DNA of 64,000 nt, taken from positions 434,001 to 498,000 of the forward strand of contig NZ_VLLG01000005.1 in NCBI RefSeq assembly GCF_007830125.1. Reading direction: 5' to 3'. Both the position numbers and the translations under genes were made by a program. This DNA comes from Chitinophaga japonensis. GTDB lineage: Bacteria > Bacteroidota > Bacteroidia > Chitinophagales > Chitinophagaceae. This document shows, in pieces, positions 16,960 through 25,143 of the stretch (its first letter is position 1; every line of letters starts with the position of its first letter). A model generated the notes under the pieces. It was not told the DNA's origin. It searched no databases and saw only the letters and a program-made list of their open reading frames with translations.

Positions 16960-17598
16960 TTATGAACGGCCCCATTTATCCGGCGAGCTTCTCCAGTCCT
17001 GCAGGGTGGCTACCTCCGATTCCGATACCAGGCCTTTTTCCACCGCCAGCTCTATCAGGGTGTTGTAGTTGCTGAGGGAGTGATAAGGCACGCCCGCCGC
17101 TGCAAAGGCCTGTACGGCCACATCAAAGCCATAGTTAAAGATGGATACCATGCCGATCACTTCCCCGCCTGCTTCCCGTATGGCCTGTACGGCTTCCAGG
17201 CTGCTTTTGCCGGTGGAGATCAGGTCTTCCACCACCACTACCGGCTGCCCGGCCTGCAGCACGCCTTCAATACGGTTGCCCATGCCATGCTCCTTGGGCT
17301 TGGACCGCACGTAAATGAACGGCAGCTTCAACTGGTCCGCCACCAGGGCGCCATGCGGTATGCCCGCAGTAGCTACGCCGGCAATCACGGCGGCGTCCGG
17401 GAAAGCTTCAAACACCACGTTGCACAGCTCGGATTTAATATAGTCGCGCACGTAAGGGTAAGACAGCAGTTTACGGTTATCGCAGTAAATGGGCGATTTC
17501 CACCCGGAGGCCCAGGTAAAGGGCTCGGCAGGGCGCAGCTTTACCGCCTGCACCTGCAGCAGCTTTTCCGCCACTTGTTTTTCGCTGATGTTACTCAT
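16960..17598 (-). CDS. pyrE: Orotate phosphoribosyltransferase
   Basis: 212 aa from MSNISEKQVAEKLLQ. It makes OMP from orotate and PRPP in de novo pyrimidine synthesis. The PRPP loop is VVVVEDLISTGKSS (about residues 124-137); the flexible catalytic loop is near YVRSKPKEHGMGN (Lys-rich), and WASGWKSPIYCDNR matches the substrate-binding N-terminus. The ATG at 17598 is chosen because the upstream part of the frame is the divergent NUDIX gene. Confidence 0.95.
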   Translation of the reverse strand: MSNISEKQVAEKLLQVQAVKLRPAEPFTWASGWKSPIYCDNRKLLSYPYVRDYIKSELCNVVFEAFPDAAVIAGVATAGIPHGALVADQLKLPFIYVRSKPKEHGMGNRIEGVLQAGQPVVVVEDLISTGKSSLEAVQAIREAGGEVIGMVSIFNYGFDVAVQAFAAAGVPYHSLSNYNTLIELAVEKGLVSESEVATLQDWRSSPDKWGRS

Positions 17599-17605
17599 AA
17601 GTGGG

Positions 17606-17633
17606 CAAATATATGTACATATAACTATTTTTG
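17606..17633. promoter_or_regulatory. Back-to-back promoters of pyrE and the NUDIX gene
   Basis: In a 39-bp divergent gap, the minus strand has TATATTTG (17613-17606) 7 nt before the pyrE ATG and the plus strand has TATTTTTG (17626-17633) 4 nt before the NUDIX ATG. Both fit the -7 consensus and predict nearly leaderless transcripts; no TTTG is found at -33. Confidence 0.5.
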
Positions 17634-17637
17634 CTGC

Positions 17638-18270
17638 ATGGAACAGCAGAATACTACTATCATATATCTTAACGAGCGGCCCCTGATCCTGTGCGCGCGC
17701 CAGAAGGATATCCCGGGCGACTACAAAGATGCGCCTGTATGCCCTACTCCCGATGCCGGCGCCATCAGCCACACCCTGAAAGCCCTGGAAGCCGGCGAAA
17801 TTCCGGCGGCCGTGTTTGTACAGGCGGACACCCAGCGCCTGCTGGCGGCGATAAAAGGCCATTTCGAGGAATTTGTGGCGGCGGGCGGCCTGGTGACCAA
17901 CCCGGAGGGGGACATATTACTGATATTCAGGAAGGGCAAATGGGACCTGCCCAAAGGCAAGCAGGATGACGGTGAAAGCCTGGAGGAATGCGCCCTGCGG
18001 GAAGTGCAGGAGGAAACCGGCCTGCGCAACATTACCCTGGGGGAAAAGATCACGGAAACTTACCATTATTACCCGCTGAAGGAGCAAAAGGTGCTGAAGC
18101 ATACCTACTGGTACAACATGTTGTTCCATGGCACCGAGCTGACCGTGCCGCAGATAGAGGAAGATATTATGGACATACAGTGGATCAGACCCGAGCACCT
18201 GGGCAAGTACCTGAAATTCTCCTATAAGAACATCGTGGACGTGTTTGAGCGGGCAGGATATAATAATTGA
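17638..18270 (+). CDS. NUDIX hydrolase
   Basis: 210 aa from MEQQNTTIIYLNERPLILC. The full NUDIX box GX5EX7REUXEEXGU is present as GKQDDGESLEECALREVQEE followed by TGL (about residues 105-127), preceded by GGLVTNPEGDILLIFRKGKWDLPKGK. The N-terminal ~75 residues are an extra domain, common in Bacteroidota NUDIX proteins. It cleaves a nucleoside-diphosphate-linked substrate that cannot be deduced. The frame continues far upstream, but that is antisense to pyrE. Confidence 0.92.
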   Translation: MEQQNTTIIYLNERPLILCARQKDIPGDYKDAPVCPTPDAGAISHTLKALEAGEIPAAVFVQADTQRLLAAIKGHFEEFVAAGGLVTNPEGDILLIFRKGKWDLPKGKQDDGESLEECALREVQEETGLRNITLGEKITETYHYYPLKEQKVLKHTYWYNMLFHGTELTVPQIEEDIMDIQWIRPEHLGKYLKFSYKNIVDVFERAGYNN

Positions 18271-18705
18271 CTATTCCTTTTTGGGCAGTACCGCCACGGT
18301 GAGCCTGCTTACGCACACCAGCTTGTGATGGTCATCTGTAATACGGATGTCCCATACATGGGTGGTGGAGCCGAGGTGCAGGGGCCGGGCGATGCCGTGC
18401 ACGTAACCTTCCCGCACGCCCCGGATGTGGTTGGCATTGATCTCCATGCCTACGCAGATCTGCTTTTCCGGGTCTATGATCAGGGCGGAGGCCACGCTGC
18501 CCGCTGTTTCCGCCATGGCAGCGGAGGCGCCGCCGTGCAGCAGGCCATAGGGTTGCACGGTACGGAAATCTACCGGCATCATGATACGGAGGTAGTCCGG
18601 GCCTATTTCCGTAAACTCCATGCCCAGGTGAGCGCCCATGGTACCGGCAGACATTTCGTTGAGCTGGTCCAGGGAGATATCCAAAGAATGCCAGATAGGT
18701 TTCAT
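18271..18705 (-). CDS. Hotdog-fold acyl-CoA thioesterase (YdiI/MenI-like)
   Basis: 144 aa hotdog domain. The signature YGLLHGGASAAMAETAGSVAS (about residues 53-73) carries the catalytic Glu and the HGG turn, followed by GMEINANHIRGVREGYVHGIARPLHLGSTTHVWDIRI. The closest characterised families are EntH/YdiI and PaaI; in organisms that make menaquinone, as Bacteroidota do, the YdiI type hydrolyses DHNA-CoA. Its stop codon abuts the stop of the convergent NUDIX gene with no gap. Confidence 0.85.
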   Translation of the reverse strand: MKPIWHSLDISLDQLNEMSAGTMGAHLGMEFTEIGPDYLRIMMPVDFRTVQPYGLLHGGASAAMAETAGSVASALIIDPEKQICVGMEINANHIRGVREGYVHGIARPLHLGSTTHVWDIRITDDHHKLVCVSRLTVAVLPKKE

Positions 18706-18710
18706 CTTAC

Positions 18711-18814
18711 GAATTAATAATTAAGAATTAATAATTAATAATATGCGTTACAGGGATGTTTCAGCGGAACACGAGTGCTACGATTATTCACTCTTAATTA
18801 TTCATTATTAATTG
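18711..18814. repeat. Heptad inverted repeat, family B copy 1
   Basis: Left arm 18711-18745 and right arm 18788-18814 are made of AATTAAT-type 7-mers in opposite orientation. The right arm extends into coaD and supplies its last five codons and stop. Confidence 0.8.
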
Positions 18815-19268
18815 TACGTAGCACCTCCGCAGGCAGGAACTGTGATACATCGCCTTTATTGCGGATAATGTCCCTTACCAGGGTAGACGCAATGCTGGTA
18901 TACTGGGGCGTGCAGGTGAGGAAGATGGTTTCCAGGCTGTTGTCCATCGCCCGGTTCACGTCTGCGATCGCCTTTTCGTACTCAAAATCGCTTACATAGC
19001 GGATACCCCGCAGGATAAAACGGGCCTGCATCTTTTTACAGAAGTCCACGGTAAGGCCTTCGTAAGCGGCGGCTTTGATCCTGGGCTCGTGCCGGTATAT
19101 ATCCCGTATCCATTGCAGGCGCTGCTCCAGCGGGAACATGGGTACTTTGCTGGCATTCACGCCAATGGCGATGATCAGCTCATCGAACAGGTCCAGCGCC
19201 CGGTCTATTACATCGGTATGGCCTAGTGTAATAGGGTCAAAGGTGCCCGGAAATACACATATACGCAT
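18798..19268 (-). CDS. coaD: Phosphopantetheine adenylyltransferase
   Basis: 156 aa. It transfers AMP to 4'-phosphopantetheine, the penultimate step of CoA synthesis. Nucleotidyltransferase motifs are GTFDPITLGHTDVI (T/HxGH, residues 7-20) and TPQYTSIASTLVRD (ISSTxVR-like). Ends TINNE, encoded within a heptad repeat arm. It follows rsmD by 3 bp and so lies third in a DUF3822-rsmD-coaD operon. The other CoA gene, coaE, is at 42356. Confidence 0.95.
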   Translation of the reverse strand: MRICVFPGTFDPITLGHTDVIDRALDLFDELIIAIGVNASKVPMFPLEQRLQWIRDIYRHEPRIKAAAYEGLTVDFCKKMQARFILRGIRYVSDFEYEKAIADVNRAMDNSLETIFLTCTPQYTSIASTLVRDIIRNKGDVSQFLPAEVLRTINNE

Positions 19269-19271
19269 GAT

Positions 19272-19826
19272 CTATTTTTTCAGTTCCTCCCGGTTAATAA
19301 AAATAGAAAATATAGTGGTGCCGTACTTGCGCTCTGCCCGGTAATAGGCATAGTGCTGGTAGTTATTGCGCGGCGTATGTTCCAGCACCAGCCATCCTTC
19401 CGGGTTCAGGAGCTGCCGCTCAAACACCAGCAGCGGTAGCTGGTCTATGGTGGTGAGGGCATAGGGCGGGCCGGCAAATATAAAGTCGAACTTTTCCGTG
19501 CATTGCTGCAGGAACTTGAACACGTCCATCCGTACCACCCGCAGGCTTTGGATGCCCAGGGAGGCGGCCGTTTTCTGGATAAAGCCGGCCATTTCCGGGT
19601 CTTTCTCCACAATAGTGAGGTCCGTGGCGCCGCGGGAGGCCAGCTCATAGCTGATGCTGCCGGTGCCGCCAAAGATGTCGAGGGTTTTCAGAGAAGGGAT
19701 ATCCAGGTTGTTCTCAATAATATTGAAAAGCCCTCCCTTGGCAATATCGGTGGTAGGCCGCGTATACGGCATGCTGGCCGGCGGCTGGAACCTTCTGCCT
19801 CCATATGCCCCTCCTATTATACGCAT
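19272..19826 (-). CDS. rsmD: RsmD-family 16S rRNA (guanine-N2)-methyltransferase
   Basis: 184 aa. N-terminus MRIIGGAYGGRRFQPP and RPTTDIAKGGLFNII match RsmD (G966 methylation in the 30S subunit); the SAM loop is LDIFGGTGSISYE (about residues 48-60). The catalytic motif, normally (D/N)PP(Y/F), reads FIFAGPPYAL: the Asp that holds the target amine is Gly (codon GGC). It overlaps the DUF3822 gene by 10 bp. Function is likely but the active site is unusual. Confidence 0.88.
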   Translation of the reverse strand: MRIIGGAYGGRRFQPPASMPYTRPTTDIAKGGLFNIIENNLDIPSLKTLDIFGGTGSISYELASRGATDLTIVEKDPEMAGFIQKTAASLGIQSLRVVRMDVFKFLQQCTEKFDFIFAGPPYALTTIDQLPLLVFERQLLNPEGWLVLEHTPRNNYQHYAYYRAERKYGTTIFSIFINREELKK

Positions 19827-20698
19827 AGGGCCAGGGCATACAGGTTATGAAAATAGTAGCCGGGTATCTCCTGCATTTTGCTGATGTACTGGAATTCGGG
19901 CAGGCGCTGTACCCATTCCAGCCGGGGAATGAACTTATACAGCTCCTGGTATACCAGGGAGTCGCTGGTAAGGGCGCCGCCCAGCTTCACTTTTACCTTC
20001 TGCTCGTCCAGGGAGAGCAGGCGCAGGGTATTCACCAGGTGATACACTACATCCAGCCCGGTCTGGTAGGGCTGCTCCTGCTGGTTTACCAGCTTGCCGC
20101 CGGAGTAGATGGTGAGGGTAAAGCGGTTGCGCTGCACCGCTACATAGGCGATGCCTTCGCTATTCCGGAAATCAAAATCGTAGGGATAGGCCTGCAGCAG
20201 TGCGGAATGGGCATGCACCACCCGGTCTGTGGAAAACTCCTTGCGTAAAAAGCCCAGCAGGTCCTTGTCTGCGGAATAGATGTTCACTACGGACAGGGGG
20301 GGCGGCAGTATATCCGCCAGCACTACTTCCTGCAGCTTTTCAGGATATGCCATGTGCATGTATTCCTTTTTTAACTGCGGGCTGTAATGCTTTTCCGGCA
20401 CCAGGGTGCTGTTGGCCGTATCAAAAGCCAGCAATACGGAACGGAAGGCGGTGAACAGCAGCTTGTCTGCATCAAACACCTGCTCAATCATTTCCAGGTC
20501 GGCCACGGCCAGCTTCTGCGGTTGAAAATTATAGGATTTCAGGGCGAGGAACTTCCCGCCTGCGGCAGGATCAAATACCACGTAACTGAGCGCCCCCCTG
20601 CCTACCAGCACCAGCAGGTGACAGGTAGTGAGGTCCGTTTCCAGCAAAGTGGCATCATCTACTGTAAATGCAGGCTGCATATGATATAGTACGGACAT
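19817..20698 (-). CDS. DUF3822 family protein
   Basis: 293 aa, soluble, with the two-part ASKHA-like (actin/hexokinase-type) layout proposed for DUF3822: HLLVLVGRGALSYVVFDPAAGGKFLALKSYNF near the N-terminus and EGIAYVAVQRNRFTLTIYSGGKLVNQQEQPYQTGLDVVYHLVN in the second half. In Bacteroidota this family is commonly placed directly upstream of rsmD, as here (10-bp overlap). Function unknown. Confidence 0.8.
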   Translation of the reverse strand: MSVLYHMQPAFTVDDATLLETDLTTCHLLVLVGRGALSYVVFDPAAGGKFLALKSYNFQPQKLAVADLEMIEQVFDADKLLFTAFRSVLLAFDTANSTLVPEKHYSPQLKKEYMHMAYPEKLQEVVLADILPPPLSVVNIYSADKDLLGFLRKEFSTDRVVHAHSALLQAYPYDFDFRNSEGIAYVAVQRNRFTLTIYSGGKLVNQQEQPYQTGLDVVYHLVNTLRLLSLDEQKVKVKLGGALTSDSLVYQELYKFIPRLEWVQRLPEFQYISKMQEIPGYYFHNLYALALCV

Positions 20699-20738
20699 AC
20701 TTTATAATAAAGCAGCTAAATTAAGGCAAAATGCCTTC

Positions 20739-21497
20739 TTACTGCATATCTTCCAGCATTTTCTTGCAATCGGCCTTGATGGCGTTGTCATCCTGGTGGA
20801 TGCTGCGGAGGGTGACGGCTTTTTTCAGCACTTCCATGGCCTGGGTCTGCTGATCGTCCTTTTTATAGGCGCGCGCCAGCTCCAGGTAATTCAGTATAAA
20901 TGAGGGATCCAGCTTGCGGCATTTCTCGTAGTTGGCGATGGCCTGCTGCAGGGAGCCATCCGGCAGCCCGCCGAAAAGGGCTTTGGCGGCGTTCCTTTCC
21001 AGGAAATTGAGGTTGGCCACTTCATAGTTCCACTTGCCCAGCACATGATAGGCCTCGGCATACCTGGGATTGAACTTGATGGCCAGCTCGGCGTACTTCT
21101 TCACATCCCGGGAGGCGGCTACCTTTTCCTTTACGCCGGAAATAAGAGCCATGCGCCCCATGGCTACCGACATGACATAGTTGGCCCCGGCATTGTTGGG
21201 CGCCACTTTCAGCGCCTGCTCCGCGTAGCTTTTGGCTTCATTGAAATAACGGGCTTTGGCATCCTTGTCCTTCTGGCGGTTCCCCTCGCGGGAGCTGAGC
21301 TCACTGGCCCCAATCAGCGCCTCCACCTGGTCGGGCTGTATTTTCAGGACCTCCTTGTACTTAAGCAGGGCTTCCGATTCTTTCATCTGCTTTTCGAGCT
21401 GCTTAGCGGCTGCGATCATTTCATCCACGCTCTGCGCGTACAGGGCGCCGGTGCCCAGGAACAAAAAGCAAACGGCGGCGAGGAATTTTTGTGCCAT
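20739..21497 (-). CDS. Exported TPR protein similar to RMDN family
   Basis: 252 aa with signal peptide MAQKFLAAVCFLFLGTGALYAQ. TPR-like helices include EALLKYKEVLKIQPDQVEALIGASEL, AKSYAEQALKVAPNNAGANYVMSVAMG, DVKKYAELAIKFNPRYAEAYHVLGKWNYEVANLNFLERNAAKALFGGLPDGSLQQAI. The last stretch (LGxWxYEVA...LFGGLP) resembles the regulator-of-microtubule-dynamics family known from mitochondria. In this organism it is probably a periplasmic scaffold; role unknown. Confidence 0.83.
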   Translation of the reverse strand: MAQKFLAAVCFLFLGTGALYAQSVDEMIAAAKQLEKQMKESEALLKYKEVLKIQPDQVEALIGASELSSREGNRQKDKDAKARYFNEAKSYAEQALKVAPNNAGANYVMSVAMGRMALISGVKEKVAASRDVKKYAELAIKFNPRYAEAYHVLGKWNYEVANLNFLERNAAKALFGGLPDGSLQQAIANYEKCRKLDPSFILNYLELARAYKKDDQQTQAMEVLKKAVTLRSIHQDDNAIKADCKKMLEDMQ

Positions 21498-21546
21498 AGG
21501 ATGGGTTAGTTTTTTTCAAGCGTAATATAGAAAAAATTAAGTATAT

Positions 21547-21897
21547 CTAATATTCTCTCTCCAGGGATACCAGGGAATTCCGTATGTCCGCCCCCATCGG
21601 AGGGTTCATTTTCCGCAGGGAGACCTGCGTTCTTTTAATGCGGGGATACTTTTCCCTTACCGCATTGCTGATAGCCTCCACTACCTGCTCCAGCAGGGGC
21701 CTGGGCACGTCCATCACTGTTTTTACAACAGTAAAGAGGTCCTGGTAGTTCACCGTATCCGACAAGCCGTCCACCGGGGAGGTTTCAGGAAAGGTAACGG
21801 ATACATCCACGATGAAATCGTTACCGATCACCTGCTCCTCCGGGTAAAAGCCGTGAAAGGCGCGCATCCGGATCTGTTCCAATGCAATTGTCAACAT
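21547..21897 (-). CDS. folB: Dihydroneopterin aldolase
   Basis: 116 aa. Converts 7,8-dihydroneopterin to 6-hydroxymethyldihydropterin in folate synthesis. Landmarks: IRMRAFHGFYPEEQVIGNDFIVDV (residues ~9-32), LSDTVNYQDLFTVVK with the conserved Tyr, RPLLEQVVEAI with the conserved Glu, and VSLRKMNPPMG with the catalytic-region Lys and PP. Monocistronic, with a family-B repeat upstream. Confidence 0.93.
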   Translation of the reverse strand: MLTIALEQIRMRAFHGFYPEEQVIGNDFIVDVSVTFPETSPVDGLSDTVNYQDLFTVVKTVMDVPRPLLEQVVEAISNAVREKYPRIKRTQVSLRKMNPPMGADIRNSLVSLEREY

Positions 21898-21904
21898 CCG
21901 TTTT

Positions 21905-22008
21905 AAATTAATAATTAATAATTAACAATTAATAATCGTAGCATGGATGCTACGTGCAACATGGGTGTTACGGGAATTGTTAATTATTAATTATTCATTA
22001 TTAATTCA
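21905..22008. repeat. Heptad inverted repeat, family B copy 2
   Basis: Left arm 21905-21937 is four tandem ATTAATA/ATTAACA units; right arm 21974-22008 is the inverse. The centre contains GTAGCATGGATGCTAC, itself a small palindrome. The right arm ends 2 nt before the trxB stop. Confidence 0.85.
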
Positions 22009-22009
22009 A

Positions 22010-22963
22010 TTAACTGTCGTGTTCCAGGGAAGACAGGTAGCGCTCCGCGTCCAGGGCGGCCATACAGCCGCTGCCGGCGGCGGTTACGGCCTGGCGGTAT
22101 ATTTTGTCCTGCACGTCGCCGCAGGCAAATACGCCTTCCAGGTTGGTGCAGGAGGTGCCGGGAATGGTCCTGATGTATCCCTGCTCGTCCATGTCCAGGA
22201 ATCCCTGGAAAATGCCGGAGTTGGGCTGGTGCCCGATGGCCACGAAGAAAGCGCTGACAGGAATGGTGGTTTCCTCCTTTGTCTGGTTGTTGATCACCTT
22301 TACGGCTTCCACTTTATGCTCGCCCAGCACTTCCTGGGTTTCTGTATTCCAGTACACAATAATATTGGACGTTTTCATGACCCTGTCCTGCATGATCTTG
22401 GAGGCGCGCATTTCATGGCGGCGCACGATCATGTGTACGGTAGAGCACATTTTGGAAAGGTACAGGGCCTCTTCAGCCGCGGTATCGCCGGCGCCAACAA
22501 TGGCCACTTCCTTGCCCCGGAAGAAAAAGCCGTCACAAACGGCGCAGGCGCTTACGCCGCTGCCGTTCAGGCGCTGCTCGGAGGGCAGCCCCAGCCACTT
22601 GGCGGAAGCGCCGGTAGCAATGATCACGGCATCGGCGGTGATCACCTTCTCCTCCTCTATCACTACCCGGTACGGGCGTACGGAGAAATCAACGGCGGTA
22701 GCCATCCCGTAGCGGATGTCTGCGCCCATGCGGGCGGCCTGCTTTTCAAAATCCACCATCATTTCGGGTCCCTGTATCCCTTCGGGATAGCCGGGATAGT
22801 TTTCTACTTCTGTCGTTATAGTGAGCTGTCCGCCGGGCTGTATACCCTGGTATAAAACCGGTTTCAGGTTTGCCCTGGCCGCATAAATGGCTGCGGTATA
22901 GCCGGCAGGACCGGAACCAATGATCAGTACATGTACATGCTCTTGCTGTTGTGTGTTTTCCAT
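22010..22963 (-). CDS. trxB: Thioredoxin-disulfide reductase
   Basis: 317 aa flavoprotein that reduces thioredoxin with NADPH. FAD-binding GSGPAG at residues 16-21, redox-active CAVC at residues 140-143, NADPH-binding VGAGDTAAEEA at about 156-166, and the C-terminal FAD motif VFACGDVQDKIYRQAVTAAGSGCMAAL. It probably serves the several thioredoxin-like proteins of the window only indirectly, since those are exported. Confidence 0.96.
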   Translation of the reverse strand: MENTQQQEHVHVLIIGSGPAGYTAAIYAARANLKPVLYQGIQPGGQLTITTEVENYPGYPEGIQGPEMMVDFEKQAARMGADIRYGMATAVDFSVRPYRVVIEEEKVITADAVIIATGASAKWLGLPSEQRLNGSGVSACAVCDGFFFRGKEVAIVGAGDTAAEEALYLSKMCSTVHMIVRRHEMRASKIMQDRVMKTSNIIVYWNTETQEVLGEHKVEAVKVINNQTKEETTIPVSAFFVAIGHQPNSGIFQGFLDMDEQGYIRTIPGTSCTNLEGVFACGDVQDKIYRQAVTAAGSGCMAALDAERYLSSLEHDS

Positions 22964-22987
22964 ACTTGTATGCTAAAGATCAATCAA

Positions 22988-23860
22988 TTACTTTACTAAT
23001 CGGATGCTGCGGTAGCTGGTGGCGTAGCCGCCCCAGTATCCCAGCGCGCCTTCAATGTTGCCCCTCACCTGCAGCGGGGAGGAGAACACGTTGCCATTGC
23101 TGGCATAGGCAAAATCCAGGGTGCGCCAGAAATCAAAGGTGGCCTTGTCCACCTGGCTGAACATCACCCGCACGCTGTCGCCCGCCTTGAAATAGCCATA
23201 GGTATCGTAATCTATCTGCTGGGACCTGTCATGGCCGGCCTCCAACTGGAGGCTGAAGGTAACGCCGTTCACGATCTGGTCGTCAATGGTAGAATTGATA
23301 CCGGGTCTGAATATGCCCCCGTTACGCGCGGTCTTGTACCGCACATAGTTGCCTCTTTCCGGCGGATCGGAGATCACGCCCTGCAGGCGGGCCAGGCCGG
23401 GATCACTGGATGAAAGATGGGACCACAGGGAGTCCAGGACCATGCCGCTGCCCGGAATGGTGGTTACCCCTTCATAGGTTTCGCCTGCTACGGTGATACG
23501 TAAGGTATAGCGGCCCCCGGGCTTTCCTGTGAAGGCATCTGCCAGGGTAGTATCTGCGGAGTAGTAGTACCACTTTACACCACTGGTGGTGTCCCTGGAA
23601 AATTCCTTCAGTTGCATGGTGCGGGCGCCGTCCGAAACGGTAACGGTGGCGTTGTGCACAAATGCATTGATCAACTGATCAACGGTGATATGGCTAAAAT
23701 AGTTCAGGCTGCGTGTCAGGACCACTTCCGGATACCTGTCACTTTCTATGGTCCCCTCCACCACCATCTGTTCTTCGCCCTGCGGCAGGTTGACGGTGAC
23801 ATCCTTTTCGCACGCAGCCATGAATACACAGCCGATAATTAAAATAGCTGTTGTACGCAT
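22988..23860 (-). CDS. DUF4249 family lipoprotein
   Basis: 290 aa from MRTTAILIIGCVFMAACEKD, a lipoprotein signal with lipobox MAAC. The sequence CEKDVTVNLPQGEEQMVVEGTIE and a Greek-key-like pattern (PEVVLTRSLNYF, NATVTVSDGARTMQL, GGRYTLRITVAGETYEGVTTIP) are typical of DUF4249. These lipoproteins usually sit next to a TonB-dependent receptor; none is beside it here. Start at 23860 chosen for the signal peptide over an upstream start at 23902, which falls in the rpoD terminator. Confidence 0.87.
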   Translation of the reverse strand: MRTTAILIIGCVFMAACEKDVTVNLPQGEEQMVVEGTIESDRYPEVVLTRSLNYFSHITVDQLINAFVHNATVTVSDGARTMQLKEFSRDTTSGVKWYYYSADTTLADAFTGKPGGRYTLRITVAGETYEGVTTIPGSGMVLDSLWSHLSSSDPGLARLQGVISDPPERGNYVRYKTARNGGIFRPGINSTIDDQIVNGVTFSLQLEAGHDRSQQIDYDTYGYFKAGDSVRVMFSQVDKATFDFWRTLDFAYASNGNVFSSPLQVRGNIEGALGYWGGYATSYRSIRLVK

Positions 23861-23893
23861 ATAGCTTACAAAAATAAGGTTACATCGGGTAAC

Positions 23894-23928
23894 AAAAAAC
23901 ACCGGCTTGTAATATATACAGCCGGTGT
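23894..23928 (-). terminator. Terminator of rpoD
   Basis: Stem ACACCGGCT (23899-23907) / AGCCGGTGT (23920-23928), followed by a T run on the minus strand (A at 23894-23899). Confidence 0.88.
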
Positions 23929-23972
23929 TCTTATAAGTTAGGCGCTAAAGCATATGCCCTCATCCCCCTGCC

Positions 23973-24830
23973 TCAGCCGAGGTAAGATTTCAGTGAGCCG
24001 CTGTAGCGTGCTTTCTGCAGCCTTTTTATGGCGCGTTCCTTGATTTGGCGGATCCTTTCTTTTGTCAGATCGTATTTTTGACCGATCTGCTCGATTGTTG
24101 CTCCATTTTCACCATCCAGACCAAAATAAGCGTTAACGATCTCTGCTTCCCGCGGGCTCAAGGATTTCAATACCCGGCGAATCTCTTCGCGCAGCGAGTC
24201 ACGCATTACATCATCATCGGTAATATCTCCACCTTCAAGCAAGTCGCCCATGGCCACATCCTCTGCTTCGTGTACCGGTGCATCCAGTGACATATGGCGT
24301 GTATTGCTCTGAAAAATGTTATTGATCTCCGATTCGGACATTTCCAGGATCTCTGCCAGTTCCTCTGTAGAAGGCTCTCTCTCGTTCTCCTGTTCAAATG
24401 CCATGTAAGCTTTATTAGCTTTATTGTATGTGCCAATTTTGTTTTGCGGCAGGCGGACCTGTCTGCCCTGCTCTGCCAACGCCTGCAGGATGGACTGGCG
24501 GATCCACCATACGGCGTATGAGATGAATTTGAAACCTTTGGTTTCGTCAAACCGCTGCGCTGCTTTGATCAAGCCTAAATTGCCTTCATTGATAAGGTCG
24601 CTGAGGCTAAGCCCCTGGTGCTGATATTGCTTGGCAACGGAAACTACGAAACGCAGGTTTCCGGTTGTTAGTCTTTCAAGAGCCTTTTGGTCGCCCATTT
24701 TGATACGTTGCGCCAATACGGTCTCTTCCTCAGGTGTTAACAAAGGGATCTTTGAAATTTCCTGCAGGTATTTTTCTACCGCCTGCGAATCACGGTTGGT
24801 GATCTGGGTGGCAATTTTAAGTTGCCTCAT
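23973..24830 (-). CDS. rpoD: Primary RNA polymerase sigma factor
   Basis: 285 aa, the short form typical of the Bacteroidota housekeeping sigma. Region 1.2 (SQAVEKYLQEISKIPLLTPEEE), region 2 (NLRFVVSVAKQYQHQGLSLSDLINEGNLGLIKAAQRFDETKGFKFISYAVWWIRQSI), region 3 and region 4 (LSPREAEIVNAYFGLDGENGATIEQIGQKYDLTKERIRQIKERAIKRL) are all present; the non-conserved region of E. coli sigma70 is absent. This factor is expected to read the TTTG / TAnnTTTG promoters described in this window. Confidence 0.95.
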   Translation of the reverse strand: MRQLKIATQITNRDSQAVEKYLQEISKIPLLTPEEETVLAQRIKMGDQKALERLTTGNLRFVVSVAKQYQHQGLSLSDLINEGNLGLIKAAQRFDETKGFKFISYAVWWIRQSILQALAEQGRQVRLPQNKIGTYNKANKAYMAFEQENEREPSTEELAEILEMSESEINNIFQSNTRHMSLDAPVHEAEDVAMGDLLEGGDITDDDVMRDSLREEIRRVLKSLSPREAEIVNAYFGLDGENGATIEQIGQKYDLTKERIRQIKERAIKRLQKARYSGSLKSYLG

Positions 24831-25143
24831 ATTAAAAGTGAATTGGTTTACGAAATAATAACAGCCTAGTAATAATTTTGTTGCAAATAAGAAATTTTAT
24901 ATCTTACAAAATTTTCCCGACTGACAAATTAGCCTGCAAAGATCGTGCTAATACTTCACTCTTCCAAATACTTCCCGACACAATCTGCATGATAACAAAT
25001 TACTCTTTTATAACGGATTTTAATAGCGCTTTATTTGTCAATTTTTGTTAGTTTAAGCAATTTTTAACAATTGATAATAAATCATCTTTAAATTAGCTTC
25101 TTAACTAATTTATACTGAACGCTATTGCAAATTCTTTAACAAA
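24831..25143. other. 313-bp AT-rich divergent intergenic region
   Basis: Region between rpoD and the threonine aldolase gene. It is very AT-rich and must carry both promoters, but no perfect TTTG/TAnnTTTG pair was found; no RNA gene or repeat recognised. Confidence 0.4.

Noticed and set aside
17080..17637. N-terminal extension of the NUDIX frame
   Set aside because: It is antisense to pyrE; NUDIX homology and the promoter place the start at 17638.
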